A stretch of 6,028 bases of DNA, taken from contig JAKSOJ010000081.1 in the NCBI GenBank assembly GCA_024405645.1, positions 1 through 6,028 on the forward strand, read 5' to 3'. Origin of the DNA: Phascolarctobacterium sp. (GTDB lineage: Bacteria; Bacillota; Negativicutes; Acidaminococcales; Acidaminococcaceae). A model generated the notes under the pieces. The model searched no databases. It was not told the origin of the DNA and saw only the letters and a list, made by a program, of their open reading frames with translations. The position numbers and the translations under genes were made by a program. Below, one piece after another: positions 4,109-6,028 of the stretch (within the stretch, counting starts at the first letter, position 1; every line of letters starts with the position of its first letter).

Positions 4109-5352
4109 TGGCCAAATTAACCCAAAAGCCTGAGCTGCTTGCTCCGGCTGGAAATATGGAAAAAGGCAAGATGGCCCTTTTGTATGGGGCAGACGCAATT
4201 TATCTTGGTGGTAAAATGTTCGGTCTCAGAGCCTTTGCCAACAATTTTTCCATGGAAGAAATCAAAGAAATAACTGAATATGCTCATTCTCTTGGCAAAA
4301 AAGTTTATGTTACCGTAAATATTTATGCCCATAATGAGGATGTTAATAAAATGCCTGAATATTTAAAGGGCTTGGATGCTTGTGGTGTTGATGCACTTTT
4401 AATCTCCGATTTGGGTGTATGGATGACTGCGAAAAAAACCATTCCCAACATGGCTCTTCATGTAAGTACTCAGGCCAATAATACCAATTTTGCAACCGTA
4501 CAAGCTTGGGCGGATTTAGGAGCTGAACGCGTAGTTCTCGCTCGTGAGCTTTCCCTGGCAGAGATTAAAGAAATTGGTGCAAGAACTAAAGTAGAATTGG
4601 AAACCTTTGTGCATGGTGCTATGTGCATTTCTTATAGTGGTCGTTGCCTTTTGAGTGCTTATCTCACAGGTCGCGATGGCAATAGGGGAGCATGCGCGCA
4701 AGCTTGTCGCTGGGAATATAACATGTACAAGCTTGGCGAACAAAAGCGTCCAGGGGAATATTTTGATCTGGAAGAGGATGAACACGGAACCTACGTTATG
4801 AATTCCAAGGACCTTTGCCTGATTGAATATTTGCCAGAGCTTATGCATGCTGGTGTATGCAGCTTTAAAATAGAAGGGCGCATGAAATCCGCTCACTATG
4901 TTGCTACTGTAGTTAGCGTTTATCGTAAGGCTATCGATAAGGCTTGGGAAGACCGTAAGAACTATTCTGTTCCTGAAGAATGGTACACCGAGCTGAACAA
5001 GGTTTCTCATCGTCAATATACCACTGGCTTTGCAGTTGCTAAACCAGACCGCAATGCACAGGTTTATGAAAGCTCAAAATATGAACAAACTCATGAATTT
5101 GTGGGTATTGTTTTGGGCTATGACGAGGATAAGAAACGCCTTTTCCTTGAACAACGCAATAATGTCAAGGAAGGGGAACAAGTAGAAGTTTTAACACCTA
5201 CTGGTGAACTTTATCAGTTAGTGTTTAAGAATATGGAGGATGAGGCAGGCTTACCTATAACTGTTGCCCCCCATGCTCAACAAAAATTTAGCACAGTCTG
5301 TGATTTCAGTTTACCTGTCAACAGTTTGCTGAGAAGAAAAGTGCAGAAATAA
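4108..5352 (+). CDS. trhP: U32 family protein, TrhP-like tRNA U34 hydroxylation enzyme
   Basis: This 414-residue member of peptidase family U32 is most like the B. subtilis YrrO/TrhP2 and E. coli YegQ/TrhP group. That group makes 5-hydroxyuridine at tRNA position 34 using prephenate-derived chemistry. The TIM-barrel-like N-terminal half begins KPELLAPAGNMEKGKMALLYG and includes YLGG and HVSTQANNTN. The U32 signature is ETFVHGAMCISYSGRCLLS. Four cysteines, C173, C180, C196 and C200 (spacing CX6CX15CX3C), fit the iron-sulphur ligands of this family. MNSKDLCLIEYLPEL and FKIEGRMKS follow, then a C-terminal small beta domain (about 327-414). Despite the family name, protease activity is doubtful. 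ATG 4108 overlaps the mltG stop by one base, with AAAGGA at 4097-4102. In B. subtilis a methyltransferase gene (trmR/yrrM) and a second U32 gene lie between mltG and this gene; neither is here. The symbol is assigned by resemblance and context. Confidence 0.88.
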   Translation: MAKLTQKPELLAPAGNMEKGKMALLYGADAIYLGGKMFGLRAFANNFSMEEIKEITEYAHSLGKKVYVTVNIYAHNEDVNKMPEYLKGLDACGVDALLISDLGVWMTAKKTIPNMALHVSTQANNTNFATVQAWADLGAERVVLARELSLAEIKEIGARTKVELETFVHGAMCISYSGRCLLSAYLTGRDGNRGACAQACRWEYNMYKLGEQKRPGEYFDLEEDEHGTYVMNSKDLCLIEYLPELMHAGVCSFKIEGRMKSAHYVATVVSVYRKAIDKAWEDRKNYSVPEEWYTELNKVSHRQYTTGFAVAKPDRNAQVYESSKYEQTHEFVGIVLGYDEDKKRLFLEQRNNVKEGEQVEVLTPTGELYQLVFKNMEDEAGLPITVAPHAQQKFSTVCDFSLPVNSLLRRKVQK

Positions 5353-5374
5353 TAATTGCCTTTTGTAGAAATTC

Positions 5375-5403
5375 TTGAAAGTTTTGCTAATGAGTGGTAA
5401 AAT
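5375..5403 (+). promoter_or_regulatory. Extended -10 promoter of the M24 peptidase gene
   Basis: TTGAAA (5375-5380) and TAAAAT (5398-5403) are 17 bases apart, with TG in the extended -10 position (TGGTAAAAT). Transcription would begin near 5410, giving a leader of about 45 bases that contains a small TTCC/GGAA inverted repeat (5431-5442) just before the Shine-Dalgarno. There is no terminator after the U32 gene, so read-through may add to expression. Confidence 0.68.
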
Positions 5404-5454
5404 ATTTAGGTGATTTATAACTATTTTATATTCCTTTAGGAAAGAGGTTATTTA

Positions 5455-6028
5455 ATGACGCGAATCGCAAGAGCTATGGAGCTTATGGCTAGACATAACG
5501 TAGAGGGTATCATCCTAAAGGACGAGACCACTATTCGTTATCTAACCGGTTTCACAGGTGATTCTAGTTTGCTCTATTTAGACGGTAAACGTGCTCTTTT
5601 AATCACGGATGGCCGCTATACCGAGCAGGCGAAACAAGAAATGAAATTCTTTAAGGTTTATGAATATAAACCTATTGGACCCAATAGTATTTGGAGTGCT
5701 GCAGCAAGCTTTGCTAAAGAAGATGACGTCAAAGCAGTTGGTTTTGATGGTTCTCATTATTCCTTTGACGATTACAATGTGCTTAGGGAAATGCTTGGAG
5801 ATATAAAACTCGTAAGTGTGGACTTTGGTGGTATTCGTATCGTAAAAGACAATAAAGAGCTTGAATATCTTTTAACTGCTGCAAACATAGCTGACCAAGC
5901 TTTTACTCAACTGCTCAAGGAAATCAAGCCTGGCGTGACCGAGAGAGATTTGGCAGCAAGATTGGAATACTACATGAGGGTCTTAGGCAGTGAAAAGGTT
6001 TCCTTTGATACCATTGTTGCAAGTGGTG
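5455..6028 (+). CDS. M24 family Xaa-Pro aminopeptidase, 5' part (runs off the window)
   Basis: An open frame from ATG 5455 continues to the right edge, giving 191 complete codons of a protein expected to be about 355 residues. The product would be a cytoplasmic metallopeptidase that removes N-terminal residues preceding proline (YqhT/PepQ-PepP type). The N-terminal creatinase-like domain is seen as IRYLTGFTGDSSLLYL, ALLITDGRYTEQAKQE and AVGFDGSHYSFDDY. The linker GIRIVKDNKELEYLLTAANIADQAF (from about 125) leads into the M24 pita-bread domain, with KPGVTERDLAARLEYYM and VSFDTIVASG at the edge. The metal-binding Asp, His and Glu residues lie beyond the window, so catalytic competence cannot be judged. 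AGAGGT (5443-5448) is a well-placed Shine-Dalgarno, 6 bases from the ATG. In related genomes efp often follows. Confidence 0.92.
   Translation, partial: MTRIARAMELMARHNVEGIILKDETTIRYLTGFTGDSSLLYLDGKRALLITDGRYTEQAKQEMKFFKVYEYKPIGPNSIWSAAASFAKEDDVKAVGFDGSHYSFDDYNVLREMLGDIKLVSVDFGGIRIVKDNKELEYLLTAANIADQAFTQLLKEIKPGVTERDLAARLEYYMRVLGSEKVSFDTIVASG

Noticed and set aside
4516..5016. 166-codon frame on the - strand
   Set aside because: It is fully contained within the well-supported U32 gene, with no ribosome-binding site or recognisable domain.

Overview
The window looks like a chromosomal segment from a low-to-mid GC Firmicute. The order ireB-ruvX-DUF1292-mltG-U32-M24 peptidase is a conserved Firmicutes housekeeping block (compare yrzL-yrrK-yrzB-yrrL...yrrO in Bacillus subtilis). 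The diverged proteins and a lipoprotein-type MltG make me favour the diderm class Negativicutes (for example Acidaminococcaceae). That placement is inference from gene order and sequence feel, not from a search.

Positions 1-332 hold no credible gene. They contain a rho-independent terminator for an unseen upstream gene (43-79). Next comes a striking palindromic element of about 124 bp (82-205) whose arms pair almost along their whole length and which is flanked by TTTGG direct repeats. Last is a sigma-A-type promoter (269-297) bracketed by two LexA-box-like sequences.

Positions 333-1890 form a two-gene damage-response cassette: a Y-family translesion DNA polymerase of the UmuC/UvrX type and an overlapping YolD-like small protein. 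YolD-like proteins have been proposed to be the Gram-positive counterpart of UmuD. The LexA-like sites suggest SOS control. The promoter overlaps the longest possible reading frame, so I place the polymerase start at TTG 333 rather than GTG 288.

Positions 1945-5352 are the housekeeping block. IreB is a small substrate of PASTA Ser/Thr kinases in cell-wall stress signalling. RuvX/YqgF is an RNase H-fold nuclease. A very acidic DUF1292 protein has its own strong promoter. MltG is the endolytic transglycosylase that ends glycan-strand synthesis, and a U32 protein of the TrhP type (tRNA wobble uridine hydroxylation) is translationally coupled to it (TAATG). A hairpin terminator between DUF1292 and mltG, with no visible promoter after it, suggests attenuated read-through into mltG-trhP.

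Positions 5375-6028 hold a separate promoter and the 5' part (191 codons) of an M24 family Xaa-Pro aminopeptidase that runs off the right edge. In related genomes efp commonly follows.
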